Positions 10,164-19,985 of a DNA stretch of 64,000 nt are shown here, piece by piece. Position numbers and translations under genes: made by a program. This DNA is from Gammaproteobacteria bacterium (GTDB taxonomy: Bacteria > Pseudomonadota > Gammaproteobacteria > GCA-001735895), in NCBI GenBank assembly GCA_024225395.1, contig JAAEMR010000078.1, forward strand, positions 1-64,000, in the 5' to 3' direction. Numbering within the stretch: position 1 is the first letter of the stretch; each line of letters starts with the position of its first letter. The notes beneath the pieces are model-generated. The model saw only the letters and a list, made by a program, of their open reading frames with translations, did not search any database and was not told where the DNA came from.

Positions 10164-10263
10164 CGTGTTGAAAAATAATGAAAAAATATTTAAATTAACT
10201 TAGGGTTAAAAGAATAAGCACTGCATTTTACATCAAACTGTTCAAACTTCGTAAGGAATTGAC

Positions 10264-12462
10264 ATGTCTTTGAAACAATTAAATCCGCAAGCGGTAAATC
10301 AGGACTCAGCCGCAGAATTCGAATCTGTTGAAGAAGTAACAATAGATATTGAAGATTCGCAGTATTACTTAAACAGGGAGTTTTCCTGGTTAGAGTTTAA
10401 TCGACGTGTTCTATCGGAAGCGGAAAATGAAGCCAGTCCATTACTGGAAAGAGTGAAGTTTCTGGCGATTGTCAGCACTAATCTGGATGAGTTTTTCATG
10501 AAACGTATCGGAGGCTTGAAACAGCAACTGGGTTCGCAGGTTCCTGTATTGTCAATTGATGGTCGTACGCCCGAACAACAAATAACTGAATCCTATAAAA
10601 TTGTTACTGAGCTGGAAGAAAAAGTTTATAGCCTGTACCAACAATTGCTTAAACTGCTATCCGAACATGATATCAATATCAGTAGTTATGTTGATTTAAG
10701 CGTGGAGGAACAGGCAACATTACGTGAATATTATTTGAACAATATCTTTCCATTGGTCACTCCTCAATCGGTAGATCCGGCACACCCGTTTCCTTTTATC
10801 TCTAATTTCTCCCTTAACCTTCTGGTTACTTTACGCTACCGGGATGATGAAGAAAATTTACTGGCCCGGGTAAAAGTGCCCAGTGGAGGTTCTGGAATTC
10901 GACGTTTTATAAAACTGGGTGACACTCATAAATATGTTCTGCTGGAAGATATTATGTCCAATAACCTGGACCTGCTATTTCCTAAAATGAAAATTATAGC
11001 CTGTGAAAATTTTCGAGTAATTCGCAATATCAATGTTGGAGCTTCAAGAGAAAAAGCAGATGACCTGCTGGCCAGTATTGAATCAGAAATGCTTAACCGT
11101 AAATTTGCCACGGTGGTCAGGTTAACGGTCAATGATTCGATGGATCCGGTAAGGCGCGGCATGCTGGCCGCTGAAATCGGGCTGGTAGATGATAACGATA
11201 CTTTCACCGGTAGCGGTATGTTATCGATGCGTGATTTATGGGAAATTGTTGGAATAAACAATCCTGAGTTACAACATCAGCCCCATCGCCCGATAGATCA
11301 TGTCAAATTACGTGCAGCACCCAACGTGTTTTATGCGATTCGAGATGCGGGTTCACTGTTTTTGCATCATCCTTATGAATCGTTTGCCAGTAGTGCCATT
11401 CGTTTTCTAAAGGAAGCCAGTATGGATCCCAAAGTTCATGCCATAAAAATGACTTTGTATAGAACTTCACAGGACAGCAAAATTATCGATTACCTGGTGT
11501 CTGCTGCTCAAAATGGTAAACAGGTTGCGGTGGTTGTTGAATTGCAGGCACGTTTTGACGAAGTGGCCAATATGCGCTGGGCCAACCGGCTTGAGGAAGC
11601 AGGCATTCATGTGACTTATGGTGTGGTGGGTTTGAAGACTCACTGTAAAGTTATTCTGGTAGTACGCAAGGATTATGCCGGGCTGAGGCGTTATGCCCAC
11701 CTGGGAACAGGTAATTATCATGCTGGTACAGCCCGTTTATACAGTGATGTTGGAATATTGACCTGTAATGAAGAAATTGGACGTGATCTTACCGAATTAT
11801 TTAATTTTCTGACCACCGGTTTTACGCCAAAACGTAACTATTTTAAAATTCTGCCGGCCCCTAAAGTTTTAAAAATGGCATTAATTGGTAAAATTCAGCG
11901 GGAAATCAAACATCAGAAAAACAAGTCTCAGGGGTTGATTCGTTTTAAGTGTAATGCGCTGGAAGATAAGGAAATATGTCAGGAGCTTTATCTGGCATCT
12001 CAGGCAGGTGTGAAAATCGAATTGATTATTCGTGATACCTGCCGGATCAGGCCGGGTATCCCCGGTTTGTCAGAAAATATATCAGTCATCAGCATTGTCG
12101 GTCGATTTTTAGAGCATAGCCGGATATTTTATTTCAGGAATGATGGTGACGAAGAATTTTACATTGGCTCTGCAGATTTGATGACCAGAAACCTGGAGTA
12201 TCGTGTAGAAGTGCTTACTCCGATAGATGTTGATATTCATCGAGAAGAATGTCGTACAATTTTAAACACCTGCTTAAACGATAATTGTTCGGCCTGGGAA
12301 TTACAGCAGGACGGAAGTTATATCCAACGCCAATCAGATGATGAAGACCGTATCTGTGCCCAGATGAAAATGGTTGAACTGGCAAACGAGCGTAGTAAAT
12401 ATGCCCGGGCTCATAAAAAAATTAACTATAGAACCAGCAATCGCAAAAAACGAAACCGTTAA
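10264..12462 (+). CDS. ppk1: polyphosphate kinase 1
   Basis: YYLNREFSWLEFNRRVLSEA, TNLDEFFMKRIGGLKQQ, LKTHCKVILVVRKD, HLGTGNYHAGTARLYSDVG. Confidence 0.97.
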   Translation: MSLKQLNPQAVNQDSAAEFESVEEVTIDIEDSQYYLNREFSWLEFNRRVLSEAENEASPLLERVKFLAIVSTNLDEFFMKRIGGLKQQLGSQVPVLSIDGRTPEQQITESYKIVTELEEKVYSLYQQLLKLLSEHDINISSYVDLSVEEQATLREYYLNNIFPLVTPQSVDPAHPFPFISNFSLNLLVTLRYRDDEENLLARVKVPSGGSGIRRFIKLGDTHKYVLLEDIMSNNLDLLFPKMKIIACENFRVIRNINVGASREKADDLLASIESEMLNRKFATVVRLTVNDSMDPVRRGMLAAEIGLVDDNDTFTGSGMLSMRDLWEIVGINNPELQHQPHRPIDHVKLRAAPNVFYAIRDAGSLFLHHPYESFASSAIRFLKEASMDPKVHAIKMTLYRTSQDSKIIDYLVSAAQNGKQVAVVVELQARFDEVANMRWANRLEEAGIHVTYGVVGLKTHCKVILVVRKDYAGLRRYAHLGTGNYHAGTARLYSDVGILTCNEEIGRDLTELFNFLTTGFTPKRNYFKILPAPKVLKMALIGKIQREIKHQKNKSQGLIRFKCNALEDKEICQELYLASQAGVKIELIIRDTCRIRPGIPGLSENISVISIVGRFLEHSRIFYFRNDGDEEFYIGSADLMTRNLEYRVEVLTPIDVDIHREECRTILNTCLNDNCSAWELQQDGSYIQRQSDDEDRICAQMKMVELANERSKYARAHKKINYRTSNRKKRNR

Positions 12463-12467
12463 ACATT

Positions 12468-13949
12468 ATGATAAATACTAAACGCCAGTTGGCAGCTATC
12501 GATCTGGGGTCTAACAGCTTCCATATGGTCGTAGCACGACTGGAGAATAATCAGCCTCTGACCATCGATGCGATCAAGGAAATGGTGCGGCTGGCAGCAG
12601 GCCTGGATGAAAGAAACTTTATATCAGAACAGAAAATGGAAGAAGCGCTGGCCTGTTTGAGCCGGTTTGGACAGCGCATCAAAGATTTACCGGCTGAAAA
12701 TGTTTCAGCCGTGGGAACCATGACTTTACGTAAAGCACGTAATTCCTGTTCTTTCCTGGCTCGAGCCGAAAAGGCATTGGGCTTTCCGATAAATATCGTT
12801 GCCGGTCAGGAAGAGGCGCGTCTGGTTTATCAGGGGGTCGCGCACAGTATGGTGCAGACTGAAACGAACAGACTGGTCATCGATATCGGTGGTGGCAGCA
12901 CAGAGTTCATCATTGGTAAGGCATATAACCCCATCATGATGGAAAGCCTGAATATGGGCTGTGTCAATTTCACCAATCAATGGTTTGAAACCGGTGAGAT
13001 CACTAAAAAAAGAGTTAAAAACGCAATTTTGTCTGCAAGAAGAAAGCTGGAGTGGATCAGTGGTGAATACCTTAATGAAGGCTGGCAGGAATGTATTGGA
13101 TCATCAGGAACGATAAAAAATCTTTCTAAAATTTTGTCAGAGAATTACCAGGCTAATGGCATAATTGACTATCAAAATTTACACAAACTGAGTGAGTTTT
13201 TTATCTCTGCCGGGCATATTAATGATATTGCTTTACCTGGCTTATCTGAAAAACGTGCTCCGGTTATTATTGGCGGACTTTGTGTATTGATGGGAGCCTT
13301 CGAAGAACTGCAAATTGAAAGTATGCAGGCCTCAGAAGGCGCGCTGAGAGAAGGGTTGTTGAATGACATGATCGAAACGGCCCAGGGTCATGATATTCGA
13401 CTTGATACAATTACAAATCTTGAACTTCGTTACCGCCTTGATATCGCTCAGTCAGGGCGAATTAGTCATACGGCGTTACAAATGTACGACCAGCTGGGAC
13501 TTGATGAAACCAGTAACCTTCGTTTACTTTTAATCTGGGCGAGTAAATTACACGAAATAGGCTTATCTATCTCACATAATAATTACCCGCGGCATGGTGG
13601 TTATATTATTGAACAATCTGATCTACCCGGGTTTTCCCGGGAAATGCAAAACACATTAGGTTTGATGGTGAGATTGCAGCGGGGCAAATTACACATGAAG
13701 CTGATAGAAGAATCCCCCAGGTGCGACACAGATATTGTAGTGATAATTATCCTGTTGAGGCTGGCTATTAATTTAGAGCGTAGTCGTGACTGGGATACTT
13801 CTCGCCATGTAAAAATCAAACTCAAGGAAAAAACCTTTAAGGTTGTATTCCCCAGCGGTTATCTCGATAGTCATCCATTAACCAAAGCCGATCTGACTCA
13901 GGAAAAGCAGGAAATAGCGCGTGCAGGATATAAGTTGAAGTTTAATTAA
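12468..13949 (+). CDS. ppx: exopolyphosphatase / Ppx-GppA phosphatase
   Basis: AAIDLGSNSFHMVVARLE, VIDIGGGSTEFIIG; directly after ppk. Confidence 0.95.
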   Translation: MINTKRQLAAIDLGSNSFHMVVARLENNQPLTIDAIKEMVRLAAGLDERNFISEQKMEEALACLSRFGQRIKDLPAENVSAVGTMTLRKARNSCSFLARAEKALGFPINIVAGQEEARLVYQGVAHSMVQTETNRLVIDIGGGSTEFIIGKAYNPIMMESLNMGCVNFTNQWFETGEITKKRVKNAILSARRKLEWISGEYLNEGWQECIGSSGTIKNLSKILSENYQANGIIDYQNLHKLSEFFISAGHINDIALPGLSEKRAPVIIGGLCVLMGAFEELQIESMQASEGALREGLLNDMIETAQGHDIRLDTITNLELRYRLDIAQSGRISHTALQMYDQLGLDETSNLRLLLIWASKLHEIGLSISHNNYPRHGGYIIEQSDLPGFSREMQNTLGLMVRLQRGKLHMKLIEESPRCDTDIVVIIILLRLAINLERSRDWDTSRHVKIKLKEKTFKVVFPSGYLDSHPLTKADLTQEKQEIARAGYKLKFN

Positions 13950-14120
13950 AAGCGTGCTGTTGACCAAAAAATTATCATAATGATATAAATGTAAGAAAAT
14001 TTTTATTTCTTAGGCTATAAATTTCAGATAACAATAAAAAAATAATAGCTCTACTCTTGTTCTACAGGTAGTGTTTTAAAACTTTTTTAATATTAATCAG
14101 ATCATAAATAGGTAAATTAA

Positions 14121-16667
14121 ATGGATAAATACAAACTTCAAAAAACATTATTGGCTCTCAGTATTACAGCTATTTTATCAGCCTGTGGAAGCAGTAGTAG
14201 TTCTGACGATCCTGTTACACCACCGGTTACTACAATTGATGCTAGCTTGTCAGGAACAGCAGCAAAAGGAATAATCATAAACGGTGTTGTTACCGCTTCA
14301 GAACTGGATAGTTCTGGAAATGTGTTAAGAGTGGTTGGTACTGCTACAACAGATGCGAATGGTCGTTACTCAATGGATTTGAACGACAGCTATGAAGGTG
14401 GACCTATTGTAATTGAAGTTACAAATGATGCATCAACCTCCATGGTTTGTGATGTTGTCGCTGGTTGTGGAACCCGCGATGATGATATTACTGATAACGA
14501 TACGGTTATTGATTTTGGTGAGCAATACAAGCCATCCAGTCTTTCAATGACAGCTCTTTTACCCGATGCTGAAGATGGTGAAAGTATAGAAGTACAAGTT
14601 ACTCCTTTTACCCACATGGCGGCAGAGAATGCTTTAGCTAATGCCACTCTGGATACAACCATTATCGAAACGGCAAATGCGCTGGTTTCGAACTTACTGG
14701 GTGGAATAGATATTTTAAGAACCGAACCGGTGGATATCACTGACGCTGCCAGTGTGGCTGCAGCGGATGCGAGTGCCGTAGTTTATGCCGCTCTTGGAGC
14801 TTCGATTGCCGAGTTAGCTCCTGATGATGCAAATGGACAACCTGATCTTGACGAGGCTTTGGCCACACTTGTTACAGAGTTTGCTAATGGCACTATGTCT
14901 GCTGTTGATGATAGTGTTGACGGGTCTGCTGCTGATGATGCAAATATTTCTTTACAGGAAATTATTCAGCAAGCTGGAGCTGTTCTTAGCGAAATAGGCT
15001 CTACCGATATTTCCGGTGTACTTGCCGATCTTGAAGATGATGTAGATGATGCTATTGCTGGAACGGGTGAAGTAATACCTGATACCCCAGTCAATGTCGG
15101 TGACACTGATGTTGCTAAAGCCAAGGATTTCATGGAAGATTTAGTAACCTGGGGAGTCACCATTGGTAGTGAGATTGATTCACCCAGTATGGCATTTGAT
15201 AAGCAGATTGATATGGCTATGATGGCCGAAGATCTGATCCAGAATGATGGCACCGGAGATGCAGTCGGGTATGGAGTTATGGCCATTATGGAAAATCTGG
15301 CAGGTAATATTCAGAATGCAGCAGAATTTGAAGATGATGATGGATCGTTTCCATTTTCAGCAGGTACATTCTCTATGATCTCCACGGCTGATGGCCTTGA
15401 ATACAGCATCACGGATGGTGAATTAACCATTGAAGGAGAGGATATTGCTCTGGATATGACTGTACTTGTCCCAGCTGATGGTGCAACTGGAACGGTTATT
15501 ACCTTTGACGTTAAGAATATTGAAGCCGAGGGAAATACGTCAATATTGACCGCCGGTAATGGTACGATTGATGTGACGTTGTCGGAGTCTTACACGATTG
15601 ATTTTGATGCAATGATTGACGGCACTGCAGTTGAGCCTTCTACCCCGGTTGAAATGGGCTTTAACTTCGATTTCTCTGCTACTCAAAAGAAAACAACCAA
15701 TGATGCGGGCGCGTTAATTGATGCGACTGACCCGATTACTTTTTCGGGTGACCTGGAAGCGACTGTTTATCCTTATATTGATACCAATGGTGAAATTCTG
15801 GATGCTGTGCCAGGTTCATTTAGCGTGACTGCAATGATTAGTAATGGCAACAGTGATAGTTATGAAATAACGGTTTCCGCATCAATTACTGATGCTGATT
15901 CACTTGAGCCTGTCAATGCGGTGTTAGCGCTTGATTCAACTTATGATGAAAATAATAACCCACTAGCTACCGGTGATCACTTAATCAGCTGGACTGTTGG
16001 AGAGGATACTTTCACTTATAATCATCCCTGGAGCAGTTTTAGTGCAACATTTAATATGGATGGATCTGTGACACTCACACAGGGCTCAGCTGCTCCTTAT
16101 AATGCGGGTAACTATGATTCTCCAGATGCATTTTTTGCTGATAACTTGTGGTTGTTTGACAGCTACTCATGGGAGTTCTGGATTGATGGCCAGGGTGAAT
16201 ACATCAGGAATGACTGGAGTGACCCCGACTATTCAATGGATGGTTTTATTGAGTTTACTCTGGACGAAGTTGATCTTGAGTTTTTTGATGCGGAACATCC
16301 CATGTTAGGAACTATGGGCGTTCAGTTTACGGCTCAATTTGCTAATTTACCGGCTGCAGCAATCAGCCTGACGGGTAATACAACAGCGTTTGAACAGGGG
16401 AATGCGACAGCAACTATTTCCTACGACAACAGACAGCTTGTATTTAGTGCTTCAAATGATTCACCAGTCGATCTTCCACAGGAGCAGGGTAATCTTGTAA
16501 TTACTAATCAGGATGGCGTCTCTGTTACCTTCACTGGACAAAATCTAAACCTGAATAATGAAACGGTTGAAATTACTATTAATAGCAAAGCAGTTGCTAC
16601 TGTAGAAGGTCTGGATGATGGTTCTATTAAAGTAACTTATATTGATGGTACTTTTGAGATCTACTAA
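14121..16667 (+). CDS. large acidic lipoprotein of unknown function
   Basis: 848 aa, lipobox ILSACGSSSSSDD, Asp/Ser/Thr-rich mostly beta-predicted sequence. Confidence 0.8.
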   Translation: MDKYKLQKTLLALSITAILSACGSSSSSDDPVTPPVTTIDASLSGTAAKGIIINGVVTASELDSSGNVLRVVGTATTDANGRYSMDLNDSYEGGPIVIEVTNDASTSMVCDVVAGCGTRDDDITDNDTVIDFGEQYKPSSLSMTALLPDAEDGESIEVQVTPFTHMAAENALANATLDTTIIETANALVSNLLGGIDILRTEPVDITDAASVAAADASAVVYAALGASIAELAPDDANGQPDLDEALATLVTEFANGTMSAVDDSVDGSAADDANISLQEIIQQAGAVLSEIGSTDISGVLADLEDDVDDAIAGTGEVIPDTPVNVGDTDVAKAKDFMEDLVTWGVTIGSEIDSPSMAFDKQIDMAMMAEDLIQNDGTGDAVGYGVMAIMENLAGNIQNAAEFEDDDGSFPFSAGTFSMISTADGLEYSITDGELTIEGEDIALDMTVLVPADGATGTVITFDVKNIEAEGNTSILTAGNGTIDVTLSESYTIDFDAMIDGTAVEPSTPVEMGFNFDFSATQKKTTNDAGALIDATDPITFSGDLEATVYPYIDTNGEILDAVPGSFSVTAMISNGNSDSYEITVSASITDADSLEPVNAVLALDSTYDENNNPLATGDHLISWTVGEDTFTYNHPWSSFSATFNMDGSVTLTQGSAAPYNAGNYDSPDAFFADNLWLFDSYSWEFWIDGQGEYIRNDWSDPDYSMDGFIEFTLDEVDLEFFDAEHPMLGTMGVQFTAQFANLPAAAISLTGNTTAFEQGNATATISYDNRQLVFSASNDSPVDLPQEQGNLVITNQDGVSVTFTGQNLNLNNETVEITINSKAVATVEGLDDGSIKVTYIDGTFEIY

Positions 16668-16677
16668 AACGACTATA

Positions 16678-17769
16678 ATGAAGTGTAAAAGAGGGCGGGT
16701 TTTCCGCCCTTTTTTATATGCGGGTTTGTTTATTCTGTCGACATCCAGTTATGCCGTGTCAGATACTAAACTTATCTTTTCTTTTGATAGTTTTAACTAC
16801 AGTGAATCCACCAGCATCCACTCAATATCCGGTAGCTGGGATGATGAAATCAGTGAGGGGGATCAAGCTTTATCGGTTTCTCGGATAACACTGGGCTTTG
16901 AATATAAAAATTACAGTTTCGAATCTATTGTTCGAAATGACTCCTATTACGGGTTTGATAATGAAACGGCTCAATTTATCTATTTGACGGAAAATAAGGC
17001 TCCGCTTGAAAATGGTCGGGATTATGCGCTTAATATAAAACCTGATAAGTCTTCAAGCGCAGGTCTGAGGTTCGGAATAAACCATATGATTAATCCAGGT
17101 TTAAAACTTTCTGGGTTTTTCAGTTTTCTAAAACCAACTGATTTAGTACATGGAGAACTCAATGGCCATGCCATGGCCATAGATTCAAATGATTATGATT
17201 TCAACTTTTCATCTGAATTATATTATGAAGAAGATCCATTGTTTGAACGGGAAACTGACAGTATCGAGGGTTACGGCTATTCAATTGATTTGATAGTTGA
17301 TTATAGAATCAATGATACATGGAGTATTAATCTTGAACTGTTAGATGTCGTCGGTGAATTATTGATTGATCAGGCGGCATATACTGGTGCTGAAGCTACG
17401 TCGAAAATCAAGGTTTTTGATGAGAATGGTTACCTGACCTATGACCCGGTGATATCTGGAATTGAGAGCAATAAGGACTTTGTTTACCAGTTTAATATGC
17501 AAACGCATTTATCAGTGAGTTATCAGCTTTCTGATAAAAACAGCCTGGTAATCGAACATTACAGCCTTGCAGGTTTTGACTATCAAAAACTGTCTCTTTT
17601 GCAAAAGGTAGGGCACAACCGGGTAAGCTGGATTCTAATTCCAGAACTGAGCACGGCAGGAATAAAGTTTGAGCACCCTAATTTTTCTATTGGTCTGGAA
17701 ACGGATAGTCTGGGTTATAAAAAAATGAAATATTTAAGTATTACTTCTCAGTTATCCTGGGCTTTCTAG
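16678..17769 (+). CDS. putative outer-membrane beta-barrel protein
   Basis: Signal peptide MKCKRGRVFRPFLYAGLFILSTSSYA, alternating beta pattern, terminal Phe (SITSQLSWAF). ATG 16678 preferred over the ORF-track start at 16642. Confidence 0.6.
   Translation: MKCKRGRVFRPFLYAGLFILSTSSYAVSDTKLIFSFDSFNYSESTSIHSISGSWDDEISEGDQALSVSRITLGFEYKNYSFESIVRNDSYYGFDNETAQFIYLTENKAPLENGRDYALNIKPDKSSSAGLRFGINHMINPGLKLSGFFSFLKPTDLVHGELNGHAMAIDSNDYDFNFSSELYYEEDPLFERETDSIEGYGYSIDLIVDYRINDTWSINLELLDVVGELLIDQAAYTGAEATSKIKVFDENGYLTYDPVISGIESNKDFVYQFNMQTHLSVSYQLSDKNSLVIEHYSLAGFDYQKLSLLQKVGHNRVSWILIPELSTAGIKFEHPNFSIGLETDSLGYKKMKYLSITSQLSWAF
16687..16715 (+). terminator. intrinsic terminator
   Basis: AGGGCGG(16692-16698)-GTTTT-CCGCCCT(16704-16710) followed by a T-run to 16715 and preceded by AAAA; 10 nt after the ATG at 16678 and 25 nt after the stop of the preceding gene. 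Confidence 0.85.
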
Positions 17770-17820
17770 ATTATTCGTATCTACTCAGTAAGTATAAATA
17801 TTCTGTCACTTTAAAGGTTT

Positions 17821-17943
17821 CTTACCACGAAGCCACGAAGCTCAAGAAGGAAAAAATATATTAACTAAAATCTAATAGTTCAAGCTTTAGTCATGATCTT
17901 GAAAAAGTTTGATGACTACATAATAATTCAGCTTCATGGTGAG
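17821..17943. repeat. decayed MITE-like element, CACGAAG class (copy A)
   Basis: cttaccacgaagccacgaag...at left; gcttcatggtgag (17931-17943) as imperfect inverted partner of cttaccacgaagc. Confidence 0.5.
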
Positions 17944-17978
17944 TATTGTTGACCTTTTATTTTGCTGTATAGTTATGA

Positions 17979-19133
17979 TTATTGTTGCATAAAAGATAAA
18001 ACCAGTTCTGCCATGCGTTTAGAGCCCTCTCCCGGGCCCATATTATTTTTTACCTTTTGTAATCCCTGTAAAACCTGTCGTCTATACTGAGTATCATCGA
18101 TCAGTTTAAACAATTCCTGACTGATTGATTTGGCTGAAGCGTCATCCTGTAATAACTCCACAACAACCTGTTCACGAGCGATAATATTGACCAGACTGAT
18201 CTGATCGATAGTAATAATCCGGCTCAATATTTGATAAGAAAGCCAGGATAACCTGTAGACCACGCACAAGGGCACATCAAGTAAGCCTATTTCGAGAGTC
18301 ACTGTTCCTGAGCAGGATACGATCGCGTCGCAACTGTTAATGACATCGTAAAGATTATCCCGGGTGAAGGTAATGTCGATGTCGACATGTTCACATTGTT
18401 TTTTAATTGCCTGGAGATCAAGGTTAATAGCAATGGGCATAACAAAGCTTAAATTAGAGTCCTGTTTCAGCATAAGCTCTGCAGTTTCAAGCATAACCGG
18501 GAGTAGCCTGCTCAGCTCACTTTTTCGGCTTCCGGGAAACAAACCTATAATGCGCCCATTTTTATAATGCTGTAAATTTTGATGAACAAGTTCAGCTTTC
18601 TCACTAATTTTTACTTTATCCACCAGCGGGTTACCGACAAAGGTCACTGGAATATTTGCCTGATGATAGATATCGGTTTCAAACTTGAAGATAACCGCCA
18701 TGTGATCAATAACCTGACCAATTTTATGGATGCGCTTAGGACGGGAGGCCCACACTTTAGGACTGATATAAAAGAGCACCTTTATGCCTAAAGATTTTGC
18801 GTGTTTTGCTATTTTTAGATTGAACTCAGGGTAATCCACCAGAACGAGTAAATCAGGGTGAGTGGTCTCAAGCTGTAGCTTGATGAGATGCATGGCTTTT
18901 TTAATATCACCCCAGTGTTTCAGGATTTCAAACAGACCCATCACCGCGATACGAGCTGAATCGAAAAATATTTCCACGCCGGCCTTTTGCATTTCATGAC
19001 CACCCATGCCGGTGAAAAGGATATTATCTTGAATTTTTTTAATTTCCGAGACGACAGCTGCTGCATGGGCATCGCCGGAAGTTTCTCCAGCGAGTAGCAT
19101 AATATGGGGTTGAGACTTGAGGGGCATTAACAT
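17979..19133 (-). CDS. lpxB: lipid-A-disaccharide synthase
   Basis: [44 protein letters not shown]. Confidence 0.96.
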   Translation of the reverse strand: MLMPLKSQPHIMLLAGETSGDAHAAAVVSEIKKIQDNILFTGMGGHEMQKAGVEIFFDSARIAVMGLFEILKHWGDIKKAMHLIKLQLETTHPDLLVLVDYPEFNLKIAKHAKSLGIKVLFYISPKVWASRPKRIHKIGQVIDHMAVIFKFETDIYHQANIPVTFVGNPLVDKVKISEKAELVHQNLQHYKNGRIIGLFPGSRKSELSRLLPVMLETAELMLKQDSNLSFVMPIAINLDLQAIKKQCEHVDIDITFTRDNLYDVINSCDAIVSCSGTVTLEIGLLDVPLCVVYRLSWLSYQILSRIITIDQISLVNIIAREQVVVELLQDDASAKSISQELFKLIDDTQYRRQVLQGLQKVKNNMGPGEGSKRMAELVLSFMQQ

Positions 19134-19248
19134 TCAGTGTGTGAAAATAAATCCTCCGAAGTATAGCTTCACCGGCTATTTTGATCTACTGTTCGTGGTT
19201 TTCGATTGTGGAAATATATTAGCAGTGTCTAAAATTAATTCTTCAGAA

Positions 19249-19809
19249 ATGTTGGTTGCAGGTGTGGATGAAGCAGGGCGAGGACCTCTGGCAGGTTCGG
19301 TAGTGGCTGCAGCAGTGATACTCGATCCTCAGCAACCCATTGCCGGTTTAACTGACTCTAAAAAGCTCAGTGAAAAAAAACGTATACTTCTCGAAGTTGA
19401 GATCAAACAGAAGGCATTGAGCTGGTCTATTGCCGAAGCATCGCAGCAGGAAATAGATGAAATAAATATCCTGCATGCCAGCATGTTGGCCATGCAAAGA
19501 GCGGTTTTGACTCTCAATGTAAAACCTCAACAGGTACTGGTTGATGGAAACCGTGAACCCGATTTAGCTGACTATGATGTGTCTGCAATTGTAAAGGGTG
19601 ACTTAACAGAACCCAGTATTAGTGCTGCATCGATTCTGGCTAAGCAACATCGTGATCGACAAATGCTTGAAATGGATAAAATTTATCCTCAGTATCAATT
19701 TGCCAAACATAAAGGCTACCCCACGAAATTACACAGAGAGTTATTGATAGAACACGGTGCCTCACCCATTCATCGTCGCAGTTTTCGACCTGTGAAAGAT
19801 ATTTTGTAA
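19249..19809 (+). CDS. rnhB: ribonuclease HII
   Basis: [26 protein letters not shown] 19249 preferred over the TTG-initiated extension at 19117 that overlaps the divergent lpxB start. Confidence 0.95.
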   Translation: MLVAGVDEAGRGPLAGSVVAAAVILDPQQPIAGLTDSKKLSEKKRILLEVEIKQKALSWSIAEASQQEIDEINILHASMLAMQRAVLTLNVKPQQVLVDGNREPDLADYDVSAIVKGDLTEPSISAASILAKQHRDRQMLEMDKIYPQYQFAKHKGYPTKLHRELLIEHGASPIHRRSFRPVKDIL

Positions 19810-19816
19810 TAAATTA

Positions 19817-19962
19817 CACCACGAAGCACACCAGGAGCACGAAGATGATTTATAATATTTTTTTTGCAAAACCTGAACTTACACATTTTGAAGTTCTTTT
19901 AATTTCTGAACATCAACAAAACACTTCTTTTACTTCGTGTCCTTCGTGTTCTTCGTGGTGAA
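19817..19962. repeat. MITE-like inverted-repeat element, CACGAAG class (copy B)
   Basis: Left arm caccacgaagcacaccaggagcacgaaga; right arm acttcgtgtccttcgtgttcttcgtggtgaa (9-nt periodicity, inverted). Confidence 0.8.
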
Positions 19963-19985
19963 ACTTTTAATATCAGAAAATAATA

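Noticed and set aside
19117-19248. N-terminal extension of RNase HII from the ORF track
   Set aside because: TTG-initiated, overlaps the divergent lpxB start, not part of the RNase HII fold; ATG 19249 is immediately before the conserved [15 protein letters not shown].
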